Shown: positions 7,785 to 16,927, numbered from the stretch's first letter. The stretch: 21,491 bases of DNA from an uncultured Lachnospiraceae bacterium (GCA_934351765.1 CAKRJM010000010.1:1-21491); one strand, 5' to 3'. Numbers and translations: made by a program. The notes: generated by a model from the sequence alone, not told the origin.

Positions 7785-8429
7785 CTACTCTCCTAAAATG
7801 TTGCAGATGTCCGCAAAGACATCTTCCATGTCCATAGTGCCGTCTACTTCCTTTAAGCTTCCTTTTGCTCCATAATACTCGATCAGGGGCTGAGTCTGCT
7901 CATGGTATACGGAAAGCCGCTTTGTTACTGTTTCCGGTTTATCATCATCCCGGAGGATCAGTTTCTCGCCGCAGCGGTCACATACACCCTCAAGCCTAGT
8001 CGGAGCATGAACAACATGATACGTTGCACCACAGCCGACACATGCCCGTCTGCCGGACATTCTCCGGACGATGTTCTCATCAGGCACTTCTACGTTGATC
8101 GCACAATCAATCTTCTGTCCCATGGATGCCAGCACACTGTCCAGGCTTTCTGCCTGGGGAATGGTTCTCGGAAATCCGTCAAGGACATATCCCTTTTCGC
8201 AATCAGGCTGTTTTACCCTGTCAGCCACCAGATCTACAACCAGTTCATCGGGAACCAGGGCTCCCTGATCCATATAAGCCTTTGCCTTTTTGCCAAGCTC
8301 CGTACCGTTTTTGATGTTGGCGCGGAAGATGTCGCCTGTGGAAATATGAGGAATCCCGTACTTGTCGGCAATTTTCTTTGCCTGGGTTCCCTTTCCTGCT
8401 CCCGGCGCTCCCAGCATAATGATCTTCAT
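7785..8429 (-). CDS. adk: Adenylate kinase, zinc-lid type
   Basis: The product is 214 aa from the ATG at 8429, which has AGGAGG 7 nt upstream; the longer open frame to 8492 is not supported. It has the P-loop GAPGAGKGT (7-15), the NMP-binding TGDIFR segment and the DGFPRT motif. Its lid has four cysteines (C130, C133, C150, C153), the structural zinc site of Gram-positive enzymes. It interconverts 2 ADP with ATP and AMP. It sits 96 nt after secY in the conserved secY-adk-map order. Confidence 0.98.
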   Translation of the reverse strand: MKIIMLGAPGAGKGTQAKKIADKYGIPHISTGDIFRANIKNGTELGKKAKAYMDQGALVPDELVVDLVADRVKQPDCEKGYVLDGFPRTIPQAESLDSVLASMGQKIDCAINVEVPDENIVRRMSGRRACVGCGATYHVVHAPTRLEGVCDRCGEKLILRDDDKPETVTKRLSVYHEQTQPLIEYYGAKGSLKEVDGTMDMEDVFADICNILGE

Positions 8430-8525
8430 GTCATTTCCTCCTGTAACGGAATAGGAATCACTGCTAAAGTCCAGGACACCGGCAGAAGACAATGCTCCTG
8501 CCGGGACTGTTCTTTTGTACTGAGA

Positions 8526-9842
8526 TTAGTCGTTTAAGAAGCCCTTGTAGTATCTCACAAGCATAAGAGATTCTACCTGCTTCAGTGTCTCCAGAATTAC
8601 ACCGACGATAATGATGATCGATGTTCCTCCGAAGGAAAGCGAGCCGATATTAAAGAGGCCCGAGCACAGGATCGGGATCACTGCAACGATGATCAGGCCT
8701 GCGGCACCAATAAATACGATGTAGTTCAGGATCCTGTTTAAATAATCAGAAGTGGGACGGCCCGGACGGATACCGGGGATAAATCCACCCTGCTTCTTCA
8801 TGTTATCTGCAATCTCGATCGGATTGAAGGTGATCGAGGTGTAGAAATAAGCAAATGCCACGATCAGTACGATGTAAACCAGAAGTCCGATGCTTAAGAT
8901 CGGATCAGACGGCTTGCACCAGTTGGAGGAGGAAAGTCCTAAAAGGATCCGTCCGCCGACAGTGGAATAATCCACATTAAAGAACTGGGCGATCACCACC
9001 GGGAAACTCATCAGAGAGGATGCAAAGATGACCGGGATCACACCTGCGGTGTTGACCTTTAACGGAATATTGCTGGACTGTCCGCCGTAAAGCTTTCTGC
9101 CCTGCATTTTCTTTGCATACTGAACCGGGATCCGTCTCTCACCATCCTGAAGAACAACAACAAAGCAAACCATTGCCAGGATCACTGCAAGAATGATCAC
9201 CAGGGAAAGAGCTCCCTTTGCAATGGAGCTGCCCTTGATGAAACGATCGTAAAGCGTTACAAAATCGTTGGGCAGGCCGGATAAGATGTTGATCAGAAGG
9301 ACAATGGAAATACCGTTTCCGATTCCCTTATCTGTGATCCGCTCACCAAGCCACATCAGCATTGCACTGCCGGCGGTCATGGTTACGATCACGATGATCA
9401 CATTGTACCAGGTGAAGTTTACCAGCAGACCGGAACGGCCGAAGCCGATGGTCATTGCGGTAGACTCGATCAGAGCCAGGCCGATAGTCACATAACGGGT
9501 CAGCTTGGCAATGAACTTTCTTCCCTCTTCACCCTCCTTCTGGATCTCTTCCAGCTTCGGAATTGCAATCGTCAGAAGCTGAATGATAATGGAGGATGTA
9601 ATGTAGGGGGTAATGCTTAACGCGAACACAGAAAGCTGTGTAAAGGAGCCGCCGGTCATGGCGTCAAAGAAATTGAACGCCGTACCGGACTGGCTTGCAA
9701 ACCAAGTAGCAAAATATGTCGTATTAACACCCGGAATCGGGAGCTGAGCTCCGATTCGCACAACAATCAGAATGAGGAACGTGTAGATGATTCTTTTCCG
9801 TACTTCCTTGATCTTAAATGCGTTTGTGAGTGTCTTCCACAT
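8526..9842 (-). CDS. secY: Protein translocase subunit SecY
   Basis: The 438-aa polytopic membrane protein shows about ten hydrophobic segments. The plug-side motif QLPIPGVN is in the first periplasmic region (about residue 33). The cytosolic loops carry KEGEEGRKFIAKLTRY and the ribosome/SecA-binding QDGERRIPVQYAKKMQGR (about 231-248). It forms the translocation channel with SecE and SecG. Its ATG at 9842 lies 1 nt after the rplO stop, and its ribosome binding site GAGGTGAT is inside rplO, so the two genes are translationally coupled. Confidence 0.98.
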   Translation of the reverse strand: MWKTLTNAFKIKEVRKRIIYTFLILIVVRIGAQLPIPGVNTTYFATWFASQSGTAFNFFDAMTGGSFTQLSVFALSITPYITSSIIIQLLTIAIPKLEEIQKEGEEGRKFIAKLTRYVTIGLALIESTAMTIGFGRSGLLVNFTWYNVIIVIVTMTAGSAMLMWLGERITDKGIGNGISIVLLINILSGLPNDFVTLYDRFIKGSSIAKGALSLVIILAVILAMVCFVVVLQDGERRIPVQYAKKMQGRKLYGGQSSNIPLKVNTAGVIPVIFASSLMSFPVVIAQFFNVDYSTVGGRILLGLSSSNWCKPSDPILSIGLLVYIVLIVAFAYFYTSITFNPIEIADNMKKQGGFIPGIRPGRPTSDYLNRILNYIVFIGAAGLIIVAVIPILCSGLFNIGSLSFGGTSIIIIVGVILETLKQVESLMLVRYYKGFLND

Positions 9843-9843
9843 A

Positions 9844-10284
9844 TTAGATCACCTCTGCTTTTCCACCAGCAGCTTCAATCTTTGCTTTTGCGCCCTCACT
9901 GAAAGCGTTTACCTGAACCGTAAGCTTTTTGGTTAATTCACCGTTGCCAAGAATCTTGACACCATCTCTGGGGTTCTTGATCACACCGCATTCCTTCAGC
10001 ATTTCTACTGTTACAACGGTATCGTTATCGAATCTCTCGAGAACATCAACGTTAATGCCTACGATTACCTTGGAATTTCTGTTCGTGAAGCCTCTCTTAG
10101 GGAGTCTTCTGTATAAAGGCATCTGACCACCTTCAAAACCGGGTCTGGGAGCACCGGAACGTGCCTTCTGACCCTTATGTCCCTTACCAGCAGTCTTGCC
10201 GTTTCCTGAACCGTGTCCACGGCCTCTTCTGAAAGCATCGCTGTGCTTAGAGCCTTCAGCAGGTCTTAAGTTTGATAACTCCAT
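9844..10284 (-). CDS. rplO: 50S ribosomal protein L15 (uL15)
   Basis: The product is 146 aa from the ATG at 10284 ([20 protein letters not shown]), preceded by AGGAGG at 8 nt. The in-frame GTG three codons upstream lies inside that binding site and is not the start. The Gly/Arg/Lys-rich N-terminal extension ([20 protein letters not shown]) threads into 23S rRNA, and the C-terminal half is the globular domain. It is followed directly by secY. Confidence 0.98.
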   Translation of the reverse strand: MELSNLRPAEGSKHSDAFRRGRGHGSGNGKTAGKGHKGQKARSGAPRPGFEGGQMPLYRRLPKRGFTNRNSKVIVGINVDVLERFDNDTVVTVEMLKECGVIKNPRDGVKILGNGELTKKLTVQVNAFSEGAKAKIEAAGGKAEVI

Positions 10285-10302
10285 CTTGTGCACCTCCTCC
10301 TG

Positions 10303-10485
10303 TTAGATTTCTTCTACCTTCACCAGATGCTTAACCTGCCAGATCATACCTCTGACAGCTTCGTTGTCGGGAAGCTCTGTTGTCTTGTGCAGCTTGGTAA
10401 GGCCAAGAGCCTCAACAGTTTTTTTATGCTTCGGAACAGCACCGATGGGAGATTTTACCAGTGTTACCTTTAATTTCTCTGCCAT
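10303..10485 (-). CDS. rpmD: 50S ribosomal protein L30 (uL30)
   Basis: This 60-aa protein has the typical short bacterial L30 sequence (KVTLVKSPIGAVPKHKKTV, then LGLTKLHKTTELPDN and GMIWQVKHLV). It is a small ferredoxin-like fold on the 50S surface. It lies 14 nt after rpsE and 18 nt before rplO, each with its own AGGAGG-type site. Confidence 0.98.
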   Translation of the reverse strand: MAEKLKVTLVKSPIGAVPKHKKTVEALGLTKLHKTTELPDNEAVRGMIWQVKHLVKVEEI

Positions 10486-10499
10486 TTTCGTTTCCTCCT

Positions 10500-11009
10500 T
10501 TAGCCGATCAGCTCTTCAACCGATTTGCCGCGCTTCTTGGCAACTTCTTCGGGTGTCTTCAGAGCCTTCAGGCCCTCCAGGGTTGCGAGAACAACGTTCT
10601 GCTTGTTGTTGGAACCCAGGGACTTTGTTCTGATGTTCTTAATGCCAGCCATCTCCAGCACGCTACGAGCGGGGCCGCCGGCGATAACACCAGTACCTTC
10701 GGGAGCTTTCTTGAGAAGTACGCAGGCACTTCCGAATTTTCCGATGAAGTCATGGGGAATGCTTCTGTTTTCGTCTACGGGGATCTCGATCATGTTCTTT
10801 ACTGCAGCTTCCTTACCCTTGCGGATTGCTTCCGGAATTTCAGCAGCCTTGCCCATGCCTGCTCCCACATGTCCGTTGCCGTCACCAACAACTACCAGTG
10901 CGGTAAAACGCATTGTACGTCCGCCCTTAACAGTCTTGGATACACGCTTGATGGCAACTACTTTATCTGTCAGCTCTAACTGGCTGGCATCAATAATGGT
11001 ACGTTTCAT
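10500..11009 (-). CDS. rpsE: 30S ribosomal protein S5 (uS5)
   Basis: The 169-aa protein has the N-terminal double-stranded RNA-binding-like domain ([20 protein letters not shown], about residues 27-46, the loop affected by spectinomycin-resistance and ram changes in other species). The C-terminal domain contains the [19 protein letters not shown] segment. S5 acts in decoding fidelity and mRNA entry. ATG at 11009 follows GGAGGAG at about 10 nt. Confidence 0.98.
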   Translation of the reverse strand: MKRTIIDASQLELTDKVVAIKRVSKTVKGGRTMRFTALVVVGDGNGHVGAGMGKAAEIPEAIRKGKEAAVKNMIEIPVDENRSIPHDFIGKFGSACVLLKKAPEGTGVIAGGPARSVLEMAGIKNIRTKSLGSNNKQNVVLATLEGLKALKTPEEVAKKRGKSVEELIG

Positions 11010-11029
11010 GTGTGTATTCTCCTCCTCAA

Positions 11030-11398
11030 TTAGAATTCAAGGCCAGCTTCACGAGCCGCCTCAGCCAACGCCTGAATCTTACCCTGGTAAATGAATCCTC
11101 CACGGTCAAATACAACTGTGGTGATACCCTTTTCCAGAGCTTTCTTTGCGATTACAGTTCCAAGATGAGCAGCAGCTTCCACATTGTTGGTCTTGGTAAG
11201 CTCAGCCTTTACATCCTTCTGTAATGTAGAGGCAGATACTAACGTATTACCAACTGTATCATCAATGATCTGAGCATACATGTGATTGTTGCTTCTGAAC
11301 ACAGCAAGACGAGGTCTTTCAGCTGTGCCGGTGAAACGATTACGGATTCTTCTATGTTTGCTGCGACGGATTTCCGTCTTTGATTCCTTGCTAATCAT
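11030..11398 (-). CDS. rplR: 50S ribosomal protein L18 (uL18)
   Basis: The product is 122 aa from the ATG at 11398 ([20 protein letters not shown]), with AGGAGG 10 nt upstream. The in-frame GTG at 11407 overlaps that site and is not used. The basic N-terminus and the central [20 protein letters not shown] segment are diagnostic. L18 binds 5S rRNA with L5 and L25 in the central protuberance. Confidence 0.98.
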   Translation of the reverse strand: MISKESKTEIRRSKHRRIRNRFTGTAERPRLAVFRSNNHMYAQIIDDTVGNTLVSASTLQKDVKAELTKTNNVEAAAHLGTVIAKKALEKGITTVVFDRGGFIYQGKIQALAEAAREAGLEF

Positions 11399-11419
11399 TC
11401 TTGTCACTCCTCCTATCTA

Positions 11420-11962
11420 TTATTTCTTACCTGTCTTGCCGACCTTACGTCTGATTACCTCATCAGCATACTTGATGCCCTTGCCCTTATAAGGCTCAGG
11501 ACGTCTCTTATCTCTGATCTCGGCAGCGTACTGGCCAACCTTCTCTTTGTCGATACCCTTGATGACAATCTTGTTCTGGCCGTCAACTACGGACTCAAGA
11601 CCTTCGGGATCTTCCATTTCAACAGGATGGGAGTAACCCAGGGACAGAACCAGCTTCTTGCCCTGCTTCTGAGCTTTGTAACCAACACCGTTTACCTCAA
11701 GGACCTTCTCGTATCCTTCGGTAACACCGTGAACCATGTTGTTTAACAGGCTTCTGGTTAAGCCGTGTAAGGACTTCATCTTCTTTAAGTCGTTGGGTCT
11801 GGTAACTACGATATGACCATCCTCCAGCTTGATATCCATCTCAGCAGGGAGAACTCTCTCCAGTGTTCCCTTGGGACCCTTAACGGTTACTTTGTTATTT
11901 TCTGCAATATCAACTGTTACACCAGCCGGTACCGCGATTGGCATTCTACCTATACGTGACAT
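11420..11962 (-). CDS. rplF: 50S ribosomal protein L6 (uL6)
   Basis: This 180-aa protein has two L6 repeats. It starts [15 protein letters not shown] and contains the C-terminal [13 protein letters not shown] motif that contacts the sarcin-ricin loop region. The length is standard. It is separated from rpsH by 256 nt, far more than the few tens of bases usual in this cluster; that gap holds one diverged copy of the 119-bp repeat. It has its own AGGAGG site. Confidence 0.98.
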   Translation of the reverse strand: MSRIGRMPIAVPAGVTVDIAENNKVTVKGPKGTLERVLPAEMDIKLEDGHIVVTRPNDLKKMKSLHGLTRSLLNNMVHGVTEGYEKVLEVNGVGYKAQKQGKKLVLSLGYSHPVEMEDPEGLESVVDGQNKIVIKGIDKEKVGQYAAEIRDKRRPEPYKGKGIKYADEVIRRKVGKTGKK

Positions 11963-12065
11963 GCCCGTACCTCCTTAAATAAATTAGTTAATAGTTTCTG
12001 TTAATCGCGCGAGCAGGCGGCCCGGATAAGCCGTTCACTCTTCACTATCAACATGAAGCAAAAGT

Positions 12066-12221
12066 GCCTGTCAGCTCGGACTCGCTAAGTGCCTGGGGTT
12101 TCTTCCCTCAACTAAGCTCAAGCTTCGGCTTCGCCTTGCTTTCGCTAAGGTTCGGGAAGGGCTTTCGCACTAACCTCATTCATCGCCTATCGGCTCGAAT
12201 TCGCTAAGTGCTCAATGCCTA
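12066..12221 (-). repeat. Single diverged 119-bp repeat unit plus partial unit between rpsH and rplF
   Basis: One full unit (12074-12192) and the start of another (12193-12221) are related to the array at 12752-13146. They share GCTCG-A-CTCGCTAAGTG, GGGGTTTCTTCCCTCAACTA, CGCTAAGGTTCGGGAAGGGC and TTTCGCACTAACCTC. The step between the two GCTCG anchors is again exactly 119 bp. The middle has diverged, with AGCTTCGGCTTCGCC replacing the version in the main array. In the mRNA direction the repeat starts directly at the TAG stop of rpsH. The rest of the gap (11963-12065) has no recognisable feature apart from the rplF binding site. Confidence 0.9.
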
Positions 12222-12620
12222 CCATACAAATGCGAGAACCTCTCCGCCTACGCCCTGTACTCTTGCTTCTTTATCAGTCATCACACCTTTGTTGGTGGAA
12301 ATGATTGCGATGCCGAGACCACCCAGTACCTTGGGAAGCTCTTCCTTGCCTGCGTATACACGAAGACCCGGCTTGGAGATTCTCTTCAGACCGGTGATGA
12401 TCTTCTCGTTCTTATCTGCGCCATACTTTAAAGTAGCGCGGATTGTCTTGAAAGCGCCGTCCTCAACGAGGTCATACTTTGCAAGGTATCCCTCATCTAC
12501 CAGAATGTTTGCAATTGCAAGCTTCATCTTGGATGCGGGGATATCTACTGTATCATGTTTCGCAGTATTTGCATTACGGATTCTTGTAAGCATATCTGCA
12601 ATAGGGTCGCTCATCGTCAT
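12219..12620 (-). CDS. rpsH: 30S ribosomal protein S8 (uS8)
   Basis: This 133-aa protein starts [20 protein letters not shown] and ends GGEVLAFVW, both typical of S8. S8 binds the central domain of 16S rRNA and in E. coli is the repressor of the spc operon. ATG at 12620 follows AAAGGAG at about 7 nt. The gene is unusual in being isolated on both sides by repeat-filled gaps (523 nt upstream, 256 nt downstream) within an otherwise compact operon. Confidence 0.98.
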   Translation of the reverse strand: MTMSDPIADMLTRIRNANTAKHDTVDIPASKMKLAIANILVDEGYLAKYDLVEDGAFKTIRATLKYGADKNEKIITGLKRISKPGLRVYAGKEELPKVLGGLGIAIISTNKGVMTDKEARVQGVGGEVLAFVW

Positions 12621-12704
12621 TGTTTTTCTCCTTTATATGATCAACGAAAACTTGTTGAAAATGGTTCATGCCGGGGCCGGAATCCCGACCGCCGAACCCA
12701 GTCA

Positions 12705-12722
12705 AATCCCCGGACGGGGATT
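12705..12722 (-). promoter_or_regulatory. Strong small hairpin upstream of rpsH
   Basis: A perfect 7-bp stem, AATCCCC (12705-12711) with GGGGATT (12716-12722), has a 4-nt loop. It lies about 85 nt before the rpsH start, between the repeat array and the gene. A nearby AATCCC (12681-12686) could compete for the same arm. There is no T-run, so it is not a standard terminator. It could regulate or stabilise the rpsH message. No promoter was recognised in 12640-12750. Confidence 0.4.
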
Positions 12723-12751
12723 GAGAGGGATTGTTTATAAATTCAGGTTAG

Positions 12752-13146
12752 CTGTCTGCGGCTCGAACTCGCTAAGTGTCTGGGGTTTCTTCCCTCAACT
12801 AAGCTCAGCCTGCGCCTTACGGCTTGACTTCGCTAAGGTTCGGGAAGGGCTTTCGCACTAACCTCGTTCATCGCCTGCGGCTCGAACTCGCTAAGTGTCT
12901 GGGGTTTCTTCCCTCAACTAAGCTCAGCCTGCGCCTTGCGGCTTGACTTCGCTAAGGTTCGGGAAGGGCTTTCGCACTAAGTTCGTTCATCGCCTGCGGC
13001 TCGAACTCGCTAAGTGTCTGGGGTTTCTTCCCTCAACTAAGCTCAGCCTGCGCCTTACGGCTTGACTTCGCTAAGGTTCGGGAAGGGCTTTCGCACTAAC
13101 CTCGTTCATCGCCTGCGGCTCGAACTCGCTAAGTGCTCAATGCCTA
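12752..13146 (-). repeat. Tandem array of 119-bp repeats between rpsZ and rpsH
   Basis: The anchor GCTCGAACTCGCTAAGTG recurs at 12761, 12880, 12999 and 13118, each step exactly 119 bp. This gives three full units and a partial fourth. The units differ at only a few positions (TTACGG or TTGCGG; ACCTCG or AGTTCG), so the amplification is recent or maintained by recombination. The period is not a multiple of three and no frame stays open, so it is non-coding. In the mRNA sense each unit contains GC-GAAA-GC and GCC-GNAA-GGC mini-hairpins and CTTCCC/GGGAAG pairing. The array fills most of the 523-nt gap and abuts the rpsZ stop codon. Confidence 0.97.
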
Positions 13147-13329
13147 CCAGCTGGCTTTCTTTACGCCGGGGATTTCGCCCTTGTATGCTAATTCACGGAA
13201 GCAGATTCTGCAGATTCCGTATTTTCTAAGGTAAGCATGGGGACGTCCGCAGATACGGCAGCGGCTGTACTCTCTGGTGGAGAACTTCGCCGGTCTCTGC
13301 TGCTTAATCTTCATTGAAGTTTTAGCCAT
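13144..13329 (-). CDS. rpsZ: 30S ribosomal protein S14 type Z (uS14, zinc form)
   Basis: The 61-aa protein has the zinc knuckle C24-x2-C27 and C40-x2-C43, ending in GVKKASW. This is the short zinc-binding S14 of Gram-positive bacteria (rpsN1/rpsZ). It sits in the 30S head. ATG at 13329 follows AGGAGG at about 8 nt. The TGG-TAG end of the gene is immediately followed by the 119-bp repeat array; the same bases follow rpsH. Confidence 0.98.
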   Translation of the reverse strand: MAKTSMKIKQQRPAKFSTREYSRCRICGRPHAYLRKYGICRICFRELAYKGEIPGVKKASW

Positions 13330-13344
13330 TTGATTTTCCTCCTA

Positions 13345-13884
13345 TTATTTTGCAAAAGGCATATTGAATAATCTTAACAGTTCACGGGCTTCTTCATCGG
13401 TCTTTGCTGTTGTAACAAAGATGATGTCCATACCTCTTACCTTGTCAACCTTATCATATTCAATCTCAGGGAAAATCAGCTGTTCCTTGATACCTAAAGC
13501 GTAGTTTCCTCTGCCGTCGAAGGCGTTGGGGTTTACGCCGCGGAAGTCACGTACACGGGGCAGAGCCAGGTTTACGAGACGATCAAGAAACTCATACATC
13601 TTCTCACCGCGAAGGGTTGTCTTGCAGCCGATTGCCATACCCTCTCTGATCTTGAAGTTTGCAACAGACTTCTTAGCCTTTGTCAGGACTGCCTTCTGGC
13701 CGGTGATGGTTTCCATATCCTTAACGGCTGTGTCAAGAACCTTTGCGTTCTCCTTTGCTTCGCCGACACCCATGTTGATGACGATCTTCTCAAGCTTCGG
13801 GATCTCCATAACGTTCTTATAGCCGAATTTCTTCATCATAGCGTCTTTGATCTCGCTGTTGTATAATTCCTTTAATCTAGCCAA
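13345..13884 (-). CDS. rplE: 50S ribosomal protein L5 (uL5)
   Basis: The 179-aa protein contains [20 protein letters not shown] (about residues 36-55) and the C-terminal [20 protein letters not shown] segment. L5 binds 5S rRNA in the central protuberance and touches P-site tRNA. The start codon is TTG at 13884, with AGGAGG 9 nt upstream and no better ATG, so initiation is at a rare codon. It lies 23 nt after rplX. Confidence 0.97.
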   Translation of the reverse strand: MARLKELYNSEIKDAMMKKFGYKNVMEIPKLEKIVINMGVGEAKENAKVLDTAVKDMETITGQKAVLTKAKKSVANFKIREGMAIGCKTTLRGEKMYEFLDRLVNLALPRVRDFRGVNPNAFDGRGNYALGIKEQLIFPEIEYDKVDKVRGMDIIFVTTAKTDEEARELLRLFNMPFAK

Positions 13885-13907
13885 CTTTTCTGACCTCCTT
13901 TCCGTGA

Positions 13908-14219
13908 TTAGTCGATTACCTTACCTGTGGACTTTGCAACACGAACCTTCTTCCCGTTCTCTACGGAGAAGCCTACTCTTGTTGCCTTGCCGTCTACCAG
14001 GAGCATTACGTTGGAAGCATCGATTGCGCCCTCTACGTTCACGATACCGCCCTGCTGATTCTGAGCGCTGGGCTTCGTGTGCTTTGTCAGCATGTTGATT
14101 CCCTCAACGACTACGCGGCCGTTCTCGTGATCAACCTTAACAACCTTGCCTTCCTTATCCTTATCTTTACCGGCGATCACTTTTACCATATCGCCTTTTT
14201 TAATTTTCATGGTTGCCAT
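13908..14219 (-). CDS. rplX: 50S ribosomal protein L24 (uL24)
   Basis: The 103-aa protein has an N-terminal KOW motif ([20 protein letters not shown]) and the segment [18 protein letters not shown]. It is an early assembly initiator of the 50S subunit. The ATG at 14219 has AGGAGG 9 nt upstream; an internal ATG three codons on (MKIKKGD) is the alternative start. It is 14 nt after rplN. Confidence 0.98.
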   Translation of the reverse strand: MATMKIKKGDMVKVIAGKDKDKEGKVVKVDHENGRVVVEGINMLTKHTKPSAQNQQGGIVNVEGAIDASNVMLLVDGKATRVGFSVENGKKVRVAKSTGKVID

Positions 14220-14233
14220 CCTTAAGTCCCTCC

Positions 14234-14602
14234 TTACAGTACTTCGGGAGCCAGGGAAACGATCTTCATGAACTGTTTCTCTCTCAGCTCTCTTGCAACA
14301 GGCCCGAAAATACGGGTTCCTCTGGGGGTCTTGTCATCTCTGATGATGACAGCAGCGTTCTCGTCGAAACGAATATAGGAACCGTCCTTACGGCGGGTGC
14401 TATTTACAGTACGTACAACAACGGCCTTTACCACATCGCCCTTCTTTACAACGCCGCCTGGTGTGGCGTCTTTAACGGAAGCAACGATAACATCGCCGAT
14501 GTTTGCATATCTTCTGGTAGAGCCACCCATAACACGGATGCAAAGGAGCTCTTTGGCACCGGTGTTGTCGGCCACCTTCAGTCTTGTTTCCTGCTGAATC
14601 AT
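14234..14602 (-). CDS. rplN: 50S ribosomal protein L14 (uL14)
   Basis: The 122-aa length is exactly standard for bacterial L14. It reads [20 protein letters not shown] with a five-stranded barrel core and ends in [12 protein letters not shown]. It lies at the subunit interface next to L19, and is the RsfS target in other bacteria. Its own AGGAG site precedes ATG at 14602, 30 nt after rpsQ. Confidence 0.98.
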   Translation of the reverse strand: MIQQETRLKVADNTGAKELLCIRVMGGSTRRYANIGDVIVASVKDATPGGVVKKGDVVKAVVVRTVNSTRRKDGSYIRFDENAAVIIRDDKTPRGTRIFGPVARELREKQFMKIVSLAPEVL

Positions 14603-14632
14603 GTTATTTCTCCTTTCAGTCGAATGAAAAGC

Positions 14633-14887
14633 TTATTTCGCCTTTTCAATGATCTCGACAAGTCTCCATCTCTTATCCTTGGATAAAGGTCTTGTTTCCA
14701 TTACTTTTACAGTATCGCCGATACCACACTCGTTCTTTTCGTCATGTGCTTTCAGCTTGTAAGTTCTCTTAACGATCTTGCCGTATAAAGGATGTTTTAC
14801 ATGGTCCTCGATTGCAACTACGACAGTCTTATCCATCTTGTCGCTTACAACCTTACCGGTACGAGTCTTTCTTAAATTTCTTTCCAC
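14633..14887 (-). CDS. rpsQ: 30S ribosomal protein S17 (uS17)
   Basis: The product is 84 aa from the GTG at 14887, giving [20 protein letters not shown]. The in-frame ATG at 14905 is unlikely, because AAAGGAG lies just inside that extension, 8 nt before the GTG, and would be its Shine-Dalgarno. The OB-fold core includes [17 protein letters not shown] and [17 protein letters not shown]. It binds 16S rRNA near helix 11. Confidence 0.96.
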   Translation of the reverse strand: MERNLRKTRTGKVVSDKMDKTVVVAIEDHVKHPLYGKIVKRTYKLKAHDEKNECGIGDTVKVMETRPLSKDKRWRLVEIIEKAK

Positions 14888-14916
14888 GGATTTTTCTCCT
14901 TTCATAGCGCTTATGA

Positions 14917-15120
14917 CTACTCAGCAGCCTTTGCGGTAATCACGGTCTGAATCCTGGCGATGTTCTTGCGAACCTCTTTGATTCTGCTTGTGTTATCCAG
15001 CTGGTTGGTTGCATTCTGAAATCTCAGGTTGAAAAGTTCCTTTTTAGCAGCTACTAATTCTTCGTTTAATTCTGCAGCTGATTTTGTCTTCAAATCTTCT
15101 ACATACTTATTAATTTTCAC
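14917..15120 (-). CDS. rpmC: 50S ribosomal protein L29 (uL29)
   Basis: The product is 67 aa from the GTG at 15120 ([20 protein letters not shown]), overlapping the rplP 3' end by 11 nt. A GTG at 15129 also opens the frame, but it is part of the AAGGCGGTG ribosome binding site, 8 nt before the chosen start. It is the classic two-helix hairpin protein ([13 protein letters not shown]) at the tunnel exit, where it helps dock trigger factor and SRP. Confidence 0.95.
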   Translation of the reverse strand: MKINKYVEDLKTKSAAELNEELVAAKKELFNLRFQNATNQLDNTSRIKEVRKNIARIQTVITAKAAE

Positions 15121-15547
15121 TGTTATCACCGCCTTCTAAGTCTGCGCGAGAAACGATTTTACATTTTACTGGCAGCTTGTGCATAGCAAGACGTAATGCT
15201 TCTCTGGCTGTTTCCTCGGGTACACCTGCGATCTCAAACATTACACGGCCGGGCTTAACAACTGCTACCCAGTATTCCAGAGATCCTTTACCAGAACCCA
15301 TACGGGTTTCAGCCGGTTTCGTAGTTACGGGCTTATCGGGGAAAATCTTGATCCAAACCTTACCGCCACGCTTGATGTATCTTGTCATAGCAATACGGGC
15401 AGCCTCGATCTGATTGGATCTGATCCATGCGGGCTCAGTTGCAACAAGACCAAACTCACCATTGCTGATTCTGTTGCCTCTCATGGCCTTTCCAGCCATG
15501 GTTCCGCGGAACTGTTTACGACGTTTAACTCTCTTGGGCATTAACAT
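15110..15547 (-). CDS. rplP: 50S ribosomal protein L16 (uL16)
   Basis: The 145-aa protein reads [20 protein letters not shown] and contains [21 protein letters not shown]16 contacts A-site tRNA and organises the peptidyl-transferase region. Its ATG overlaps the rpsC stop by one base (TAATG). The rpmC start lies inside its last codons, so rpsC-rplP-rpmC are translationally coupled. Confidence 0.98.
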   Translation of the reverse strand: MLMPKRVKRRKQFRGTMAGKAMRGNRISNGEFGLVATEPAWIRSNQIEAARIAMTRYIKRGGKVWIKIFPDKPVTTKPAETRMGSGKGSLEYWVAVVKPGRVMFEIAGVPEETAREALRLAMHKLPVKCKIVSRADLEGGDNSEN

Positions 15548-16197
15548 TATTTAGCTCCTCCTTCCTTCTTAGCCGGAAGAACCTCGCCTTTGTAGATCCA
15601 TACCTTTACGCCAACCTTGCCGTATGTGGTATTTGCCTCAGCGAAGCCATAATCGATGTCAGCTCTTAATGTCTGCAGTGGGATGGTTCCATCACTGTAG
15701 AACTCGGTACGTGCCATATCAGCACCGCCCAGACGGCCGGAAGCGCAGGTCTTGATACCAAGAGCGCCAGCCTTCATGGTTCTGCTCATGGTGGACTTCA
15801 TAGCACGACGGAAGGAGATACGGTTCTCAAGCTGAAGAGCAATGCTCTCTGCAACGAGCTGTGCATCCTTATCGGGTCTCTTAACTTCCTTGATGTCGAT
15901 GAAAAGCTTCTTGTCGGTCATCTTCTGAACCTGAGCCTTCAGCTTTTCGATCTCAGCACCGCCCTTACCGATTACAATACCGGGCTTTGCAGTGTAGATG
16001 ATAACCTTAACGCGGTCAGACGCTCTTTCGATTTCGATCTTGGAAACGCCTGCGCTGTATAACTTCTTCTTCAGATATACTCTGATCTTATGGTCCTCAA
16101 CCAGGTTGTCGGCAAAGTCAGCTTCCGCATACCACTTGGAGTCCCAATCCTTAATCACGCCGACTCTTAAGCCATGAGGATTAACTTTCTGTCCCAT
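15547..16197 (-). CDS. rpsC: 30S ribosomal protein S3 (uS3)
   Basis: The 216-aa protein has an N-terminal KH type II domain with the GKGG loop ([17 protein letters not shown], about residues 72-88). Its C-terminal domain includes [21 protein letters not shown]3 forms the mRNA entry tunnel and helicase site with S4 and S5. It lies 11 nt after rplV, and its stop overlaps the rplP start. Confidence 0.98.
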   Translation of the reverse strand: MGQKVNPHGLRVGVIKDWDSKWYAEADFADNLVEDHKIRVYLKKKLYSAGVSKIEIERASDRVKVIIYTAKPGIVIGKGGAEIEKLKAQVQKMTDKKLFIDIKEVKRPDKDAQLVAESIALQLENRISFRRAMKSTMSRTMKAGALGIKTCASGRLGGADMARTEFYSDGTIPLQTLRADIDYGFAEANTTYGKVGVKVWIYKGEVLPAKKEGGAK

Positions 16198-16208
16198 TAT
16201 TGTCCTCC

Positions 16209-16595
16209 TTATCTCTCATTCAGCACAACAGTGATGTGGCTCATTCTCTTCTCGATTCTGTAAGCTCTGCCCTGTGCCCTCGGTTTGATTCTCTTCATGG
16301 TCGGCCCCTTGTTTGCGTAGCACTCCTCAACAAAAAGATTGTCGGGGTTCATACCATTGTTGTTCTCTGCATTTGCTCTTGCAGATTCCAGTAATTTCTT
16401 GATTAAAGTAGAAGCATATCTGGGATTGTAGGTAACAATACCGATTGCAGTATTTAAGTCTTTGCCTCTGATGGCATCTAATACGAAGCATGCCTTCTGA
16501 ACAGATACTCTTGCGTAAGACAGTGTTGCTGAAGGTCTTGTATCTTTGTTCTCGTTTCTCTGTCTCTTAATCTGGCTTCTATGTCCCTTAGCCAT
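16209..16595 (-). CDS. rplV: 50S ribosomal protein L22 (uL22)
   Basis: This 128-aa protein carries [20 protein letters not shown] and the long beta-hairpin ([20 protein letters not shown], about residues 95-114) that lines the peptide exit tunnel and is the site of macrolide-resistance changes in other species. The first ~18 residues are a basic extension. It lies 29 nt after rpsS with an AGGAGG site. Confidence 0.98.
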   Translation of the reverse strand: MAKGHRSQIKRQRNENKDTRPSATLSYARVSVQKACFVLDAIRGKDLNTAIGIVTYNPRYASTLIKKLLESARANAENNNGMNPDNLFVEECYANKGPTMKRIKPRAQGRAYRIEKRMSHITVVLNER

Positions 16596-16624
16596 GGATA
16601 AAACCTCCTTTCTCTATTTCCCGA

Positions 16625-16903
16625 TTAGCGCTTGCTCTTCTTCTCGTCTTTGCCGTGGCCTCTGTAGGTTCTGGTTGCAACGAATTCGCCAAGCTTATGG
16701 CCTACCATGTCCTCAGTAACATATACCGGAACATGCTTTCTGCCGTCGTGTACTGCGATTGTATGTCCAACCATCTGCGGGAAAATAGTGGAACGGCGGG
16801 ACCAGGTCTTAATAACCTGCTTCTGTCCTGCTGCGTTCATCTCATCTACCTTCTTTAATAAATGAGCATCTGCAAACGGTCCTTTTTTCAATGAACGTGC
16901 CAT
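16625..16903 (-). CDS. rpsS: 30S ribosomal protein S19 (uS19)
   Basis: The 92-aa length is standard. It reads [20 protein letters not shown] and contains the [20 protein letters not shown] core. S19 sits in the 30S head in complex with S13 and contributes to inter-subunit bridges. ATG at 16903 follows AGGAGG; it is 24 nt after rplB. Confidence 0.98.
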   Translation of the reverse strand: MARSLKKGPFADAHLLKKVDEMNAAGQKQVIKTWSRRSTIFPQMVGHTIAVHDGRKHVPVYVTEDMVGHKLGEFVATRTYRGHGKDEKKSKR

Positions 16904-16927
16904 TGGTTTACCTCCTTCTTATCCGAA

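Noticed and set aside
12208..12861. 217-codon plus-strand frame over rpsH and the repeats
   Set aside because: It is the antisense shadow of rpsH, and its tail is a translation of the non-coding repeat.
12761..13135. tRNA-like T-arm (GTTCGAGCC) in each repeat unit
   Set aside because: The bases flanking the TTCGA sequence do not pair as a 5-bp T stem, and no acceptor or anticodon arms are found.
12752..13146. CRISPR array
   Set aside because: The 119-bp units are contiguous and nearly identical throughout. There are no unique spacers and no cas genes.
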